Source: Aquificaceae bacterium
GTDB taxonomy: Bacteria; Aquificota; Aquificia; Aquificales; Aquificaceae
NCBI GenBank assembly: GCA_037481935.1
Contig: JBBFKQ010000001.1
Span: 142,741 to 206,740, forward strand
Direction of reading: 5' to 3'
Length of the DNA: 64,000 nt
Every line of letters starts with the position of its first letter. Positions within the stretch are counted from its first letter, which is position 1. Positions 1 to 6,402 of the stretch are shown here, piece by piece. The translations under genes and the position numbers were made by a program. Under the pieces are notes generated by a model, which saw only the letters and a list, made by a program, of their open reading frames with translations, was not told the DNA's origin and searched no databases.

Positions 1-635
1 CATATAAGCACCACCACCCTCCCCTCCCATCCCCTTAGCCTTGCCAGAGGTGGATACTCAAGATGGCTTTTCACAACAGACCTCACCACTCCAAAGTTCT
101 GCCTGTGATAGAGCAGGTTGTAGTCTCCCTCTCCCACCCTCCCTGAACCCGATGGCTCGGCTCCTACCTCAGCTCCACCGCTCCCCACCTTACCATGGGC
201 AACTGCACCCACCTGCGTCTCCTGTCTAGTGCTCTTATGGCCTTCTTCAGAGCTGGCGGATTTCTGTGGGGTCTTCTCATGGGCTTCTGCAGGTGTTGAC
301 TGCTCCTTTGCTTCAGCCTTGCTGAGGAGTTCCTCGGATGTGGGTGTTTTTTGAAGTTTTTCTTCTACCTGCTGTTGAAAACTATCGGCTTTAGCCGGTG
401 TGTGTCCGCCTGTATCTCCCTTCGCCTTCTGACTTTGCCCTCTATGGGTTATGTTTCTTACCTCCTCGCCCAGGTTGTCATATTCAGGATGTTTAATATT
501 GGGTGGAGTGTAATAAAGCTCCAGCTCTACCTGAGTTATCTGTGACGCGTCAAACCTCAGCATGAAGAAGATGAGGACAAAAGCAAGGCTGTTAAAGAAA
601 AGGGAAAGTTGCAGAGCCCTTGTATCCAACCTCAT
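1..635 (-). CDS. tonB: TonB energy-transducing protein (partial, runs off left edge)
   Basis: I translated this gene from the minus strand; the reading frame is open from the ATG at 635 to the window edge (about 211 codons seen). It starts with one membrane segment (about residues 10-26), followed by a long charged linker rich in Lys, Glu, Gln and Ser, and then the beginning of the TonB C-terminal domain with the typical element YPPLARLRGWEGRVVV (about residues 193-208). The start ATG overlaps the exbD stop (ATGA), so it is the last visible gene of the ferritin/TonB-receptor operon. TonB would carry proton-motive energy from ExbB/ExbD to the outer-membrane receptor encoded upstream. The linker is less proline-rich than in enteric TonB. 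Only the last part of the C-terminal domain is missing. Confidence 0.85.
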   Translation of the reverse strand, partial: MRLDTRALQLSLFFNSLAFVLIFFMLRFDASQITQVELELYYTPPNIKHPEYDNLGEEVRNITHRGQSQKAKGDTGGHTPAKADSFQQQVEEKLQKTPTSEELLSKAEAKEQSTPAEAHEKTPQKSASSEEGHKSTRQETQVGAVAHGKVGSGGAEVGAEPSGSGRVGEGDYNLLYHRQNFGVVRSVVKSHLEYPPLARLRGWEGRVVVLI

Positions 636-1009
636 GTCCTTCTCACCTGCAGGGAAACCCTCTGAAAGTTCATGCCCTTTAGAAGGTCAAGAAGGCTCAC
701 AAGAGACTGCACGGAAGCATCCCTGTCCGCCCCCACCACTATGTGCGTGTTCCTGTCGTAGTTTGAGAGCCTGTTCAGGAGAGTTTCTTTACTTATCCTT
801 TCCCCCTTCCAGTATAAGTTTCCGTGCCTGTCCACATAGAGCTCAACGGGGCTCTCCACTGACCGCTTTTGATGCTCTGCAGAGGGCAGGTTCACAGGCA
901 AAGACCCCACCGCCACAAAGCTGGCACCTATGAGGGCAATGGTCAAAAGCACCAGCATCACATCCACCAGAGGAATCACATTCATGTAGTCAATCTCCCT
1001 TTCTTGCAT
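632..1009 (-). CDS. exbD: ExbD/TolR family proton-channel subunit
   Basis: A 125-aa protein with one N-terminal membrane helix and a periplasmic domain, the normal plan for ExbD. The essential membrane aspartate is visible as D16 in IPLVDVMLVLLTI. Its start lies inside the end of exbB (20-nt overlap) and its stop overlaps the start of tonB, so the three are translationally coupled. With ExbB it forms the proton-driven motor that energises TonB. TolR is the main alternative name, but the TonB-dependent receptor immediately upstream favours ExbD. Confidence 0.9.
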   Translation of the reverse strand: MQEREIDYMNVIPLVDVMLVLLTIALIGASFVAVGSLPVNLPSAEHQKRSVESPVELYVDRHGNLYWKGERISKETLLNRLSNYDRNTHIVVGADRDASVQSLVSLLDLLKGMNFQRVSLQVRRT

Positions 1010-1409
1010 GCTTTTCCTCCCACTCGTAAAGCAGTTCCCTTGCCCTTCTTACAAGGTAGTTGTATAAAACCGTTGCCGGCACTGCCACCAGAAGCCCCAG
1101 CGCAGTGGCTTTCAGAGCCAGAGCAAGCCCCGTCATTATCTTGAGCGTGTCTCCCATACCCTCCTTTCCCATTATGTAGAAGGTTTGCATGATGCCCAGC
1201 ACCGTGCCCATAAGCCCCACATAAGGAGCGTTGGATGCTACCGACGCAAGCACATAAAGACCCCTTGTAAGCTCTTTTTCCAGCCTTGCCCTTGTAGAAA
1301 AGTCTGACAGGTTTATCCTTTTGTAGAAAAAGAGCCTCTCAAAAAACACATACAGCCCCACAAGGCTCATAAGCCCCATAATACCCATAAACACATACTC
1401 CAGCCACAT
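990..1409 (-). CDS. exbB: ExbB/TolQ/MotA-family proton channel protein
   Basis: A 139-aa membrane protein with a first helix at about residues 5-25 and two more around the conserved signature VGLMGTVLGIMQTF (about residues 64-77) and the segment after it. ExbB is usually over 200 aa, so this is a short form lacking most of the N-terminal and cytoplasmic loop region; the channel core is kept. The start overlaps the receptor stop by one base (TGATG), implying coupled translation. It should form the inner-membrane pentamer around ExbD and drive TonB. Confidence 0.88.
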   Translation of the reverse strand: MWLEYVFMGIMGLMSLVGLYVFFERLFFYKRINLSDFSTRARLEKELTRGLYVLASVASNAPYVGLMGTVLGIMQTFYIMGKEGMGDTLKIMTGLALALKATALGLLVAVPATVLYNYLVRRARELLYEWEEKHARKGD

Positions 1410-3352
1410 CAGAATGTACCCCTCAGGCCCGCATAGTAGAAACTTCCCAGTATGGGGAGGTCTCTGTCCTTTTTATTCCCCAGGTTATCCACACCACCAT
1501 AAAGCTCAAGACCCTTCCAGAGCTTCTGGCTTGCAGACAGGTGCAGCAGGGTAAAGTCCTTCTCCTGAGTGGGCGTCCAGAGCAGGTCAGAGGTATGCTC
1601 AACGGCGAGGGATATGCGTGTTTTTTCTAATGGCCTGACGCTTACCTCTCCTACAAGCCTGTGTCTTGGTCTCTGAAGAAGCCTCTTGTCCTCTTCTTCA
1701 TCTCTTGCCTCCAGGTAGGTATAGGACAACCTTCCGCCGAGCCAGTTTAAAGGAGCAAAAAAGCCCGAAAGCTCCACTCCCTTGAATTCAGCCTTTCCTA
1801 CGTTCCTGTAAGTAAAGACCTGAGCGTTAGGCGGCGGAGATGGCACGTTCAGGGTTAATGGAGGGCAACCGGGTGTGTTTACAAGGCAAGTTTCTATGAG
1901 GTCCTTGGCCCTTGTGTAGAAGAGGTTTACCTTTAATGTTGCCTGTCTGCCAAAGTCCTTTTCCAGCCCAAGGTCTACACCATCGGTTTTCTCGCTCTTG
2001 AGGTTAGGGTTTCCTACAACCACATAACCCGGCTGGCTAAAGTATATAAAAAGGTCTCTGGGTGTGGGAGACTTAAAGCCGTGGGCATAGTTGGCTTTTA
2101 GCCTCAGGTCTGGAAGAAGGCTGTAGGTCAGTCCAACCCTTGGTGATAGGTCACTCTCAAACTTGTCGCTGTCGTCGTATCTAAGTCCAGCTACTAGGAA
2201 AAGCCTGTCGGATATAAACCATTCATCCTGCACATAGAGGGCATAGTAGTCTATATCTACCTTATACTTTGCCTGAGTTATGCCTTCCCTTGTTACCGTT
2301 CCCTTAAAGGAGCCCGACCTTATCCTGGTGGTTTCAAAGCTCTCTCTCCTGCCCTCACCACCCACCGTAAACCTGTGCCTTTCAAAAAGGTCCTTTGAAA
2401 GATAACCCTCTATCACATAGGTTCTTCTGTCCGCTATGTCAAACTGCAGAAGCCTGTTGTTATCTTCCCTCCTCTGCTCAAAATCCTTGTCATAGATAGA
2501 GGCATAACCCCTCAAAAAGAGCCTCCAGTCCCGTCGGTTGAGGTCAAGCCCCAGAGAAAGGTTCTGCCTTTTGTTATCGTTTATTGACCTTCTGTAGTGC
2601 GTGGTATGAAAGGTTGTGGTTATGTCCCTGTGCGTAAGGTAGTCGTAGTCAAACCTTAGCTTACTCTTTGCGCTCTTGTCAAGGTAGTAAAAGGCGCTTA
2701 TACCAAAGCTCTTGAGGTCTCTGTCATCTGCAAGGGTTGTCCTGTTAGGAAGCCTGTAGGGTTCTGCCTGCGTAAGCCTTCCAAAAACTCCAAGGTTGAA
2801 GTTTCCAAACCTTCCCGTATAGGCATAAAAAGACAGGTTTTTCTCCTCCGGATTTCCGCCGGAGGAATACATGCCATACTTGGTGGAAAAGCTAAACTCT
2901 GGTTTTAGCGGTTCTCTAGTTATTATGTTTATCACACCACCCAGGGCATCCGTTCCGTAGAGAACACTCGCCGGACCCTTTACTATCTCCACCCTCTCAA
3001 CCCTGTCCAGGGTAATCCTGTCTATTTCAAAGTCCCTGTCTACTTCACCGGTAAGCCTTCTACCATCTATCAAAACCAACACCTTGTCTGCGTCAAAACC
3101 CCTTATACTCAAAAAGCTCCTTCCCCTTGACCTGAGAGTAAATAGACTGCTGTCAAAGAGAAAAAGGTCTCTGAGGTTTTCTCTAACGCTGAACCTATGC
3201 AAGTCCTCTCTTTTGAGGGACTCTACTGGCTGGGGTGCCTGCTTCTTCTCAAGCTCCTGCCTTGTGGCGGATATGACAACATCCTCAAGTCTTTCCTCCT
3301 GGGCAAAGGTGGCAGTGCTCAGCACTGCAAGCAGTAAAAGTTTTCTCTTCAT
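1409..3352 (-). CDS. TonB-dependent outer-membrane receptor
   Basis: A 647-aa protein with a signal peptide (about residues 1-17), a TonB-box-like element EDVVISATR, a plug domain (about 35-150, with VLIDGRRL and GPASVLYGTDALGGVINI) and a 22-strand-type barrel ending in the terminal phenylalanine typical of outer-membrane proteins. Family members (FecA/FhuA/BtuB/CirA) import iron chelates, cobalamin or other metals. The substrate cannot be read from the sequence; its operon partners bacterioferritin and exbB-exbD-tonB and the Fur-like operator upstream argue for iron. The start is preceded by a good ribosome-binding site (GGAGG) inside the short gap after the DsrE-like gene. Confidence 0.92.
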   Translation of the reverse strand: MKRKLLLLAVLSTATFAQEERLEDVVISATRQELEKKQAPQPVESLKREDLHRFSVRENLRDLFLFDSSLFTLRSRGRSFLSIRGFDADKVLVLIDGRRLTGEVDRDFEIDRITLDRVERVEIVKGPASVLYGTDALGGVINIITREPLKPEFSFSTKYGMYSSGGNPEEKNLSFYAYTGRFGNFNLGVFGRLTQAEPYRLPNRTTLADDRDLKSFGISAFYYLDKSAKSKLRFDYDYLTHRDITTTFHTTHYRRSINDNKRQNLSLGLDLNRRDWRLFLRGYASIYDKDFEQRREDNNRLLQFDIADRRTYVIEGYLSKDLFERHRFTVGGEGRRESFETTRIRSGSFKGTVTREGITQAKYKVDIDYYALYVQDEWFISDRLFLVAGLRYDDSDKFESDLSPRVGLTYSLLPDLRLKANYAHGFKSPTPRDLFIYFSQPGYVVVGNPNLKSEKTDGVDLGLEKDFGRQATLKVNLFYTRAKDLIETCLVNTPGCPPLTLNVPSPPPNAQVFTYRNVGKAEFKGVELSGFFAPLNWLGGRLSYTYLEARDEEEDKRLLQRPRHRLVGEVSVRPLEKTRISLAVEHTSDLLWTPTQEKDFTLLHLSASQKLWKGLELYGGVDNLGNKKDRDLPILGSFYYAGLRGTF

Positions 3353-3364
3353 GTTCCTACCTCC

Positions 3365-3778
3365 TCACCATACCATGACCTTTGTCCTTGTATCCGCAAG
3401 CTCTGGAAAGATTACCTGAGGGTTTGCCCATTCAATACCCTCTCTAAGGCTTTTTACCCCCAGTTTTCCACCCCAGTAAGGGCACACATAGACCCTTCCA
3501 CCCAACCGGACAATCTCAGAAAGCGTTTTTTCGTAAGGGACCTTACCTTTGTATTCCCTCTGGGCAAGCCTTACCGATGGACCCTCAAGCACTATGAAAA
3601 CCTCATGACCTGAGCTGAGCAAGGACTTCGCCATGGTAAAGGCTGTCTCCGTCCTGTGATGGTTTTCCTCTGAAACAAACATTAAAACCTTCAGCCTTGG
3701 CAAACCCTCTGGTAGTCCTGTCTCATGGGAAAAAGAAACAAGTATGTAAAAAAGCATAAAAAACAAATACTTACTCAT
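3365..3778 (-). CDS. exported DsrE/DsrF-like protein
   Basis: A 137-aa protein with an N-terminal hydrophobic signal (about residues 1-17, likely cut after SFS) followed by a DsrE-like alpha/beta fold: beta strand LKVLMFVSEEN, glycine-poor helix, GHEVFIVLEG, and a cysteine at residue 99 in GRVYVCPYWGG. Family members are small sulfur-carrier or unknown proteins, normally cytoplasmic; this one appears periplasmic. It lies between bacterioferritin and the TonB receptor and is read in the same direction. Its role there is not known. A periplasmic metal or thiol handling function is only a guess. The ending in KVMVW resembles other DsrE proteins in this window that end in VW. Confidence 0.65.
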   Translation of the reverse strand: MSKYLFFMLFYILVSFSHETGLPEGLPRLKVLMFVSEENHHRTETAFTMAKSLLSSGHEVFIVLEGPSVRLAQREYKGKVPYEKTLSEIVRLGGRVYVCPYWGGKLGVKSLREGIEWANPQVIFPELADTRTKVMVW

Positions 3779-3792
3779 AAGACACCTCCTTT

Positions 3793-3825
3793 AAAAAGCG
3801 GGAGGCAAGGCAGAAAAGACCTCCC
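3793..3825 (-). terminator. possible attenuator/terminator after bacterioferritin
   Basis: Read on the minus strand, GGGAGG and CCTCCC can pair (6 bp, 14-nt loop) and are followed by GC and five T. It sits between the bacterioferritin gene and the exported DsrE-like gene, so it could partly terminate transcription and leave the storage protein more abundant than the uptake genes. The stem is short and the T run modest. Confidence 0.45.
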
Positions 3826-3844
3826 ATGAGCAAGAGCCTGCATG

Positions 3845-4288
3845 TCAGTGATAGGCTTCAATCTGACCGGGCTTTCTGAGCATTTTGTTGACCTCGTCGT
3901 AATGCTCCAGCTCCTCTTTGAGCTTGTCTCTGACCCACTCCTCAAGCCTGTGGTCCTTGTCCTTTACCAGCTCCAAGAGGGACCTATACTCCTCAAAAGC
4001 TCTCAGTTCATGTTCAAGAGACTCTTTGAGAATCTCTTCAATCTCATGCCTGTAAGTCTCAAGAAGAGGACCAATACCCAGAGAGGGATGTCCGCCCAGG
4101 TAAGTGATTAGCTCCCCAGCTTCCCTAGCATGCTGTAGGGAGTCTTCCGCCTGCTTCTGAAGCCATTTGACTATAGGTATGCGGTTTACCCCGTAGACCA
4201 TCAGGGCGTAGTGGGTGTATCGCACCACCCCCGCCAGCTCCAGCTCAAGGATGCGGTTGAGCTTCTCAAGGACTGCCTGTTTGTCCAT
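3845..4288 (-). CDS. bfr: bacterioferritin / ferritin-like di-iron protein
   Basis: A 147-aa four-helix ferritin-like protein, close to the usual bacterioferritin length. Likely metal ligands are E17 in the first helix, D49/H53 in the second, E93 in the third and E126/H129 (ExxH in EELEHYDEV) in the fourth; the position equal to the usual Glu of the second-helix ExxH is Ser, so the ferroxidase site may differ. It should oxidise Fe(II) and store iron, or detoxify iron and peroxide. The ribosome-binding site AGGAGG overlaps the stop codon of the upstream 28-aa peptide (TTTAGGAGG), coupling the two. The Fur-like operator at 4406-4422 controls this operon. Confidence 0.85.
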   Translation of the reverse strand: MDKQAVLEKLNRILELELAGVVRYTHYALMVYGVNRIPIVKWLQKQAEDSLQHAREAGELITYLGGHPSLGIGPLLETYRHEIEEILKESLEHELRAFEEYRSLLELVKDKDHRLEEWVRDKLKEELEHYDEVNKMLRKPGQIEAYH

Positions 4289-4299
4289 ATCTATACCTC

Positions 4300-4386
4300 C
4301 TAAAGTAATGTGGACAAAACAAGGAGTAGAAAAACCAGGTCAAAGGCTATAAGCCAGCCAAGTTCAGACCAGCCCATGTTCCCCAT
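4300..4386 (-). CDS. 28-aa single-span membrane peptide ahead of bacterioferritin
   Basis: A very short open frame (28 codons plus TAG) that starts with ATG at 4386 after GAGGTGAGCC, a plausible ribosome-binding site. The peptide begins MGNMGWSELGW and then has a hydrophobic run (about residues 11-28) long enough to cross a membrane once. Its stop codon overlaps the ribosome-binding site of the bacterioferritin gene. It is the first gene after the consensus promoter at 4425-4453 and the operator at 4406-4422. It could be a real small membrane protein or a leader whose translation opens the ferritin start. I do not recognise a family. Confidence 0.55.
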   Translation of the reverse strand: MGNMGWSELGWLIAFDLVFLLLVLSTLL

Positions 4387-4405
4387 GGCTCACCTCATAT
4401 GCAGA

Positions 4406-4422
4406 TTGAGATTTTGTATCAA
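4406..4422. promoter_or_regulatory. Fur-like operator of the ferritin/TonB operon
   Basis: Read on the minus strand the site is TTGATACAAAATCTCAA. It matches 13 of 17 positions of the perfect palindrome at 4757-4775 and lies right after the -10 box of the operon promoter, where a bound repressor would block initiation. A Fur-family regulator is inferred from the iron genes downstream and the 17-19 bp size; no fur gene is in the window. Confidence 0.6.
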
Positions 4423-4424
4423 CT

Positions 4425-4453
4425 ATTATAATGGTATTAAAATCAAGTGTCAA
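4425..4453 (-). promoter_or_regulatory. consensus sigma-70 promoter of the ferritin/TonB operon
   Basis: On the minus strand a perfect -35 TTGACA (4448-4453) is followed after 17 nt by a perfect -10 TATAAT (4425-4430). It overlaps the last bases of the DUF2325 gene and points at the small peptide and bacterioferritin. A promoter this strong would need repression, which fits the operator that follows it. Confidence 0.85.
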
Positions 4454-4742
4454 GATGATTTTTCTCATGTTCCAGAAGCCTTCTGATTTCTTTCTCTAAG
4501 GCACACACTCCATGTGAATGGCAGAATATGCACCTCTCTCCTGCGTAGTCCTTTGCCAGCCTCACCATGTTATGCCCCACTATGCCAGTAAAGACTATGA
4601 CCCAGTCCGCACACGCCAGAGCACTGTCAATGTTCTGTTGGGTTTCTTGGTTGATGAACTTAATCCTGACCCCATACCGTTTTGAGAGCTCCTTTACTCT
4701 GGACTTTAGCCTGTCGTGTCCTCCAAGCACAAGAAGCCTCAT
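4443..4742 (-). CDS. DUF2325 family protein
   Basis: A 99-aa protein that fits the small DUF2325 family: an N-terminal strand and glycine motif (LLVLGGHDRLKSRV), a middle DWVIVFTGIVGHNMVRLAKDY segment, and a cysteine/histidine cluster CIFCHSHGVC at about residues 71-80 that could bind a metal. The family has no established function. The gene has its own promoter with a 19-bp palindrome overlapping it and is followed directly by the promoter of the ferritin operon. The location and the operator suggest a role in metal homeostasis, which is inference. Confidence 0.7.
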   Translation of the reverse strand: MRLLVLGGHDRLKSRVKELSKRYGVRIKFINQETQQNIDSALACADWVIVFTGIVGHNMVRLAKDYAGERCIFCHSHGVCALEKEIRRLLEHEKNHLDT

Positions 4743-4756
4743 GACGCACCTCCTTT

Positions 4757-4775
4757 ATTGATATTAGATATCAAT
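4757..4775. promoter_or_regulatory. 19-bp perfect palindromic operator (Fur-like)
   Basis: ATTGATATTAGATATCAAT has two 8-bp arms around a 3-bp centre. It overlaps the -10 box of the DUF2325 promoter on the minus strand and the -35 box of the Nudix promoter on the plus strand, so one protein could control both genes. The related site at 4406-4422 shares 13 of 17 core positions. Confidence 0.65.
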
Positions 4776-4786
4776 TCTAACATAAT
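4758..4786 (+). promoter_or_regulatory. probable promoter of the Nudix gene
   Basis: TTGATA (4758-4763), 17-nt spacer, CATAAT (4781-4786). The -35 box is the left arm of the palindromic operator. Confidence 0.5.
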
Positions 4787-4802
4787 CTTTCGGCGTATGC
4801 AA
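4774..4802 (-). promoter_or_regulatory. probable promoter of the DUF2325 gene
   Basis: On the minus strand TTGCAT (4797-4802), 17-nt spacer, TAGAAT (4774-4779). The palindromic operator begins within the -10 box. A strong AAGGAGGTG ribosome-binding site follows just before the ATG at 4742. Confidence 0.6.
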
Positions 4803-4832
4803 TATGAGAAAACTCAGGTTAGAATTCTCTGC

Positions 4833-5243
4833 ATGAAAGGAATAAAAACCCCATACCTTGCGGTGGATGCAATCCTGAGGCTCTGGGAAGGTGAGAAGTT
4901 CATGGGTATTGTTCTGATAGAAAGGCTCTACCCGCCTCATGGTCTCGCCCTTCCTGGAGGCTTTGTGGAGGTGGGAGAAAGAGTTGAAGAGGCTGTTCTG
5001 AGGGAGGTAAAAGAGGAGACAGGACTTGAGGCAAGCATAAAGAAGCTTCTTGGCGTATATTCTGACCCCGAGAGGGACCCGAGATTTCATGTGGTCTCTC
5101 TGGTTTTTGTATGCGATGCAGAAGGTGAGCCGAAAGCTGGGGACGATGCAAAGAAAGTGAGAGTTTACAAGCTTGAGGAACTGCCCTTTGACCTGTTGGT
5201 CTTTGACCACAAGAGGATACTGTTGGATTATATGAAAGGTTAA
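4833..5243 (+). CDS. Nudix hydrolase
   Basis: A protein of about 136 aa with a complete Nudix box: GFVEVGE, seven residues, then REVKEETGL, fitting GX5EX7REUXEEXGU, which binds Mg2+ and places the pyrophosphate for hydrolysis. Family members cut nucleoside diphosphates linked to another group, such as ADP-ribose or diadenosine tetraphosphate; the substrate is not evident here. I chose the ATG at 4833 (MKGIKTPYLAVDAIL) because homologues begin near this point and the promoter lies at 4758-4786; an in-frame ATG at 4797 is possible but would leave almost no leader. It faces away from the DUF2325 gene over a shared operator. Confidence 0.8.
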   Translation: MKGIKTPYLAVDAILRLWEGEKFMGIVLIERLYPPHGLALPGGFVEVGERVEEAVLREVKEETGLEASIKKLLGVYSDPERDPRFHVVSLVFVCDAEGEPKAGDDAKKVRVYKLEELPFDLLVFDHKRILLDYMKG

Positions 5244-5284
5244 TGTGCTAAAATTTATAAAACACTTACCCTCGGAGGAGTTTT

Positions 5285-5599
5285 ATGACCAAGGAGTTTG
5301 AGATAGGTATAAACCTGCTTAAAAGGGTTCAGAAGGAGCTGGAGGAGCTTTCTCAGGCTCAGGACAGGCTTGAAGCAAGAAGGATAGTTAACACAATAGT
5401 TAACCCTGTCACCGCTTCAGCATACCAGATTAGAGTGGGTGAGGGCCCCTACAGGGAGGAGCTCCTTGAAAGCCTTCTCAAGCTTGTTAAAGATATGAGG
5501 GAATTATCCGATATGAATGGTATGAAGGAAACCATAAAGAGGTTGCTCCAGCTGGTGAGAGAGGTGGAAGAAGCGACAGCGGAAAAGAAAGAAGGCTAA
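5285..5599 (+). CDS. hypothetical helical protein ahead of panB
   Basis: A 104-aa, highly charged, mostly helical protein with likely coiled-coil segments at about residues 5-35 and 60-100. It has a good ribosome-binding site (GGAGGAG, 8 nt before the ATG) and ends two bases before the panB start, so it is co-transcribed with panB and the PilB-type ATPase. I do not recognise a family and see no catalytic motif. Confidence 0.6.
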   Translation: MTKEFEIGINLLKRVQKELEELSQAQDRLEARRIVNTIVNPVTASAYQIRVGEGPYREELLESLLKLVKDMRELSDMNGMKETIKRLLQLVREVEEATAEKKEG

Positions 5600-5601
5600 A
5601 A

Positions 5602-6402
5602 ATGGAAGGTATAACGGTAAGGAGCCTTTTTAAGAAAAAACAGGATGGTAAAAAGATAGTTATGGTATCCACCTACGACTACATTTCTGCAAGACTCTGC
5701 GAACAGGCTGGTATAGACTGCATACTGGTTGGCGATTCTCTGGGTATGGTTTTTCAGGGACATGAAACCACACTGCCTGTGACCCTTGAAGATATCATAT
5801 ATCACACAAAAGCAGTGAGGAGGGGAACAAAGAAGGCTTTTGTAATAGCGGACATGCCCTTTATGAGCTATCAGGTAAGCCTTGAAGAAGCTATAAAAAA
5901 CTGCGGAAGAGTTATAAAAGAAACTGGTGCAAACGCCGTGAAAATTGAGGGGGGTGAAGAGGTAGCAGAGCTGGTTTACAGGCTTGTCCACATGGGCATA
6001 CCCGTGGTGGGGCACGTTGGCTTTACCCCTCAGAGTGTGCATGCCCTTGGCGGCTACAGGGTTGTGGGTAAAGCAGAGGAGGAGGCACAGAGAGTTAAAA
6101 GAGATTTTAGAGCGCTTGAAGAAGCCGGAGCCTTTATGGTGGTGCTTGAAAGCATACCCAAGGGACTTACGAAGGAGATAACAGAGAAATCAAGAGCTAT
6201 AACCATCGGTATAGGTGCAGGACCTTACTGTGATGGGCAGGTCCTCGTTTTCCATGACCTTGTGGGCTTGGTGGAGGAAATAAAGCCAAAGTTTGTAAAG
6301 AGGTATCTGGAGGGTGCACAGCTCTTCAGAGAAGCTCTCATAAGGTTCAGGAAGGAAGTGGAAGAGGTGCTTTTCCCTTCCGAGGAGGAGAGCTATGGAT
6401 GA
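5602..6402 (+). CDS. panB: 3-methyl-2-oxobutanoate hydroxymethyltransferase
   Basis: A 266-aa protein of normal length for PanB, which transfers a hydroxymethyl group from 5,10-methylene-tetrahydrofolate to 2-oxoisovalerate to make ketopantoate for pantothenate and CoA. The Mg2+ site is visible in VGDSLGMVFQGHETTLPV (Asp and downstream Asp in VIADMPFMSY), with the family signatures AVKIEGG, GHVGFTPQS and IGIGAGPYCDGQVLVFHD. It overlaps the next gene by 8 nt. No other pan genes are in the window. Confidence 0.95.
   Translation: MEGITVRSLFKKKQDGKKIVMVSTYDYISARLCEQAGIDCILVGDSLGMVFQGHETTLPVTLEDIIYHTKAVRRGTKKAFVIADMPFMSYQVSLEEAIKNCGRVIKETGANAVKIEGGEEVAELVYRLVHMGIPVVGHVGFTPQSVHALGGYRVVGKAEEEAQRVKRDFRALEEAGAFMVVLESIPKGLTKEITEKSRAITIGIGAGPYCDGQVLVFHDLVGLVEEIKPKFVKRYLEGAQLFREALIRFRKEVEEVLFPSEEESYG

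Noticed and set aside
41-545. Two short plus-strand frames at 41-229 and 351-545
   Set aside because: They lie opposite the tonB gene, which reads on the minus strand with clear family features; the short frames have low-complexity, non-protein-like composition.
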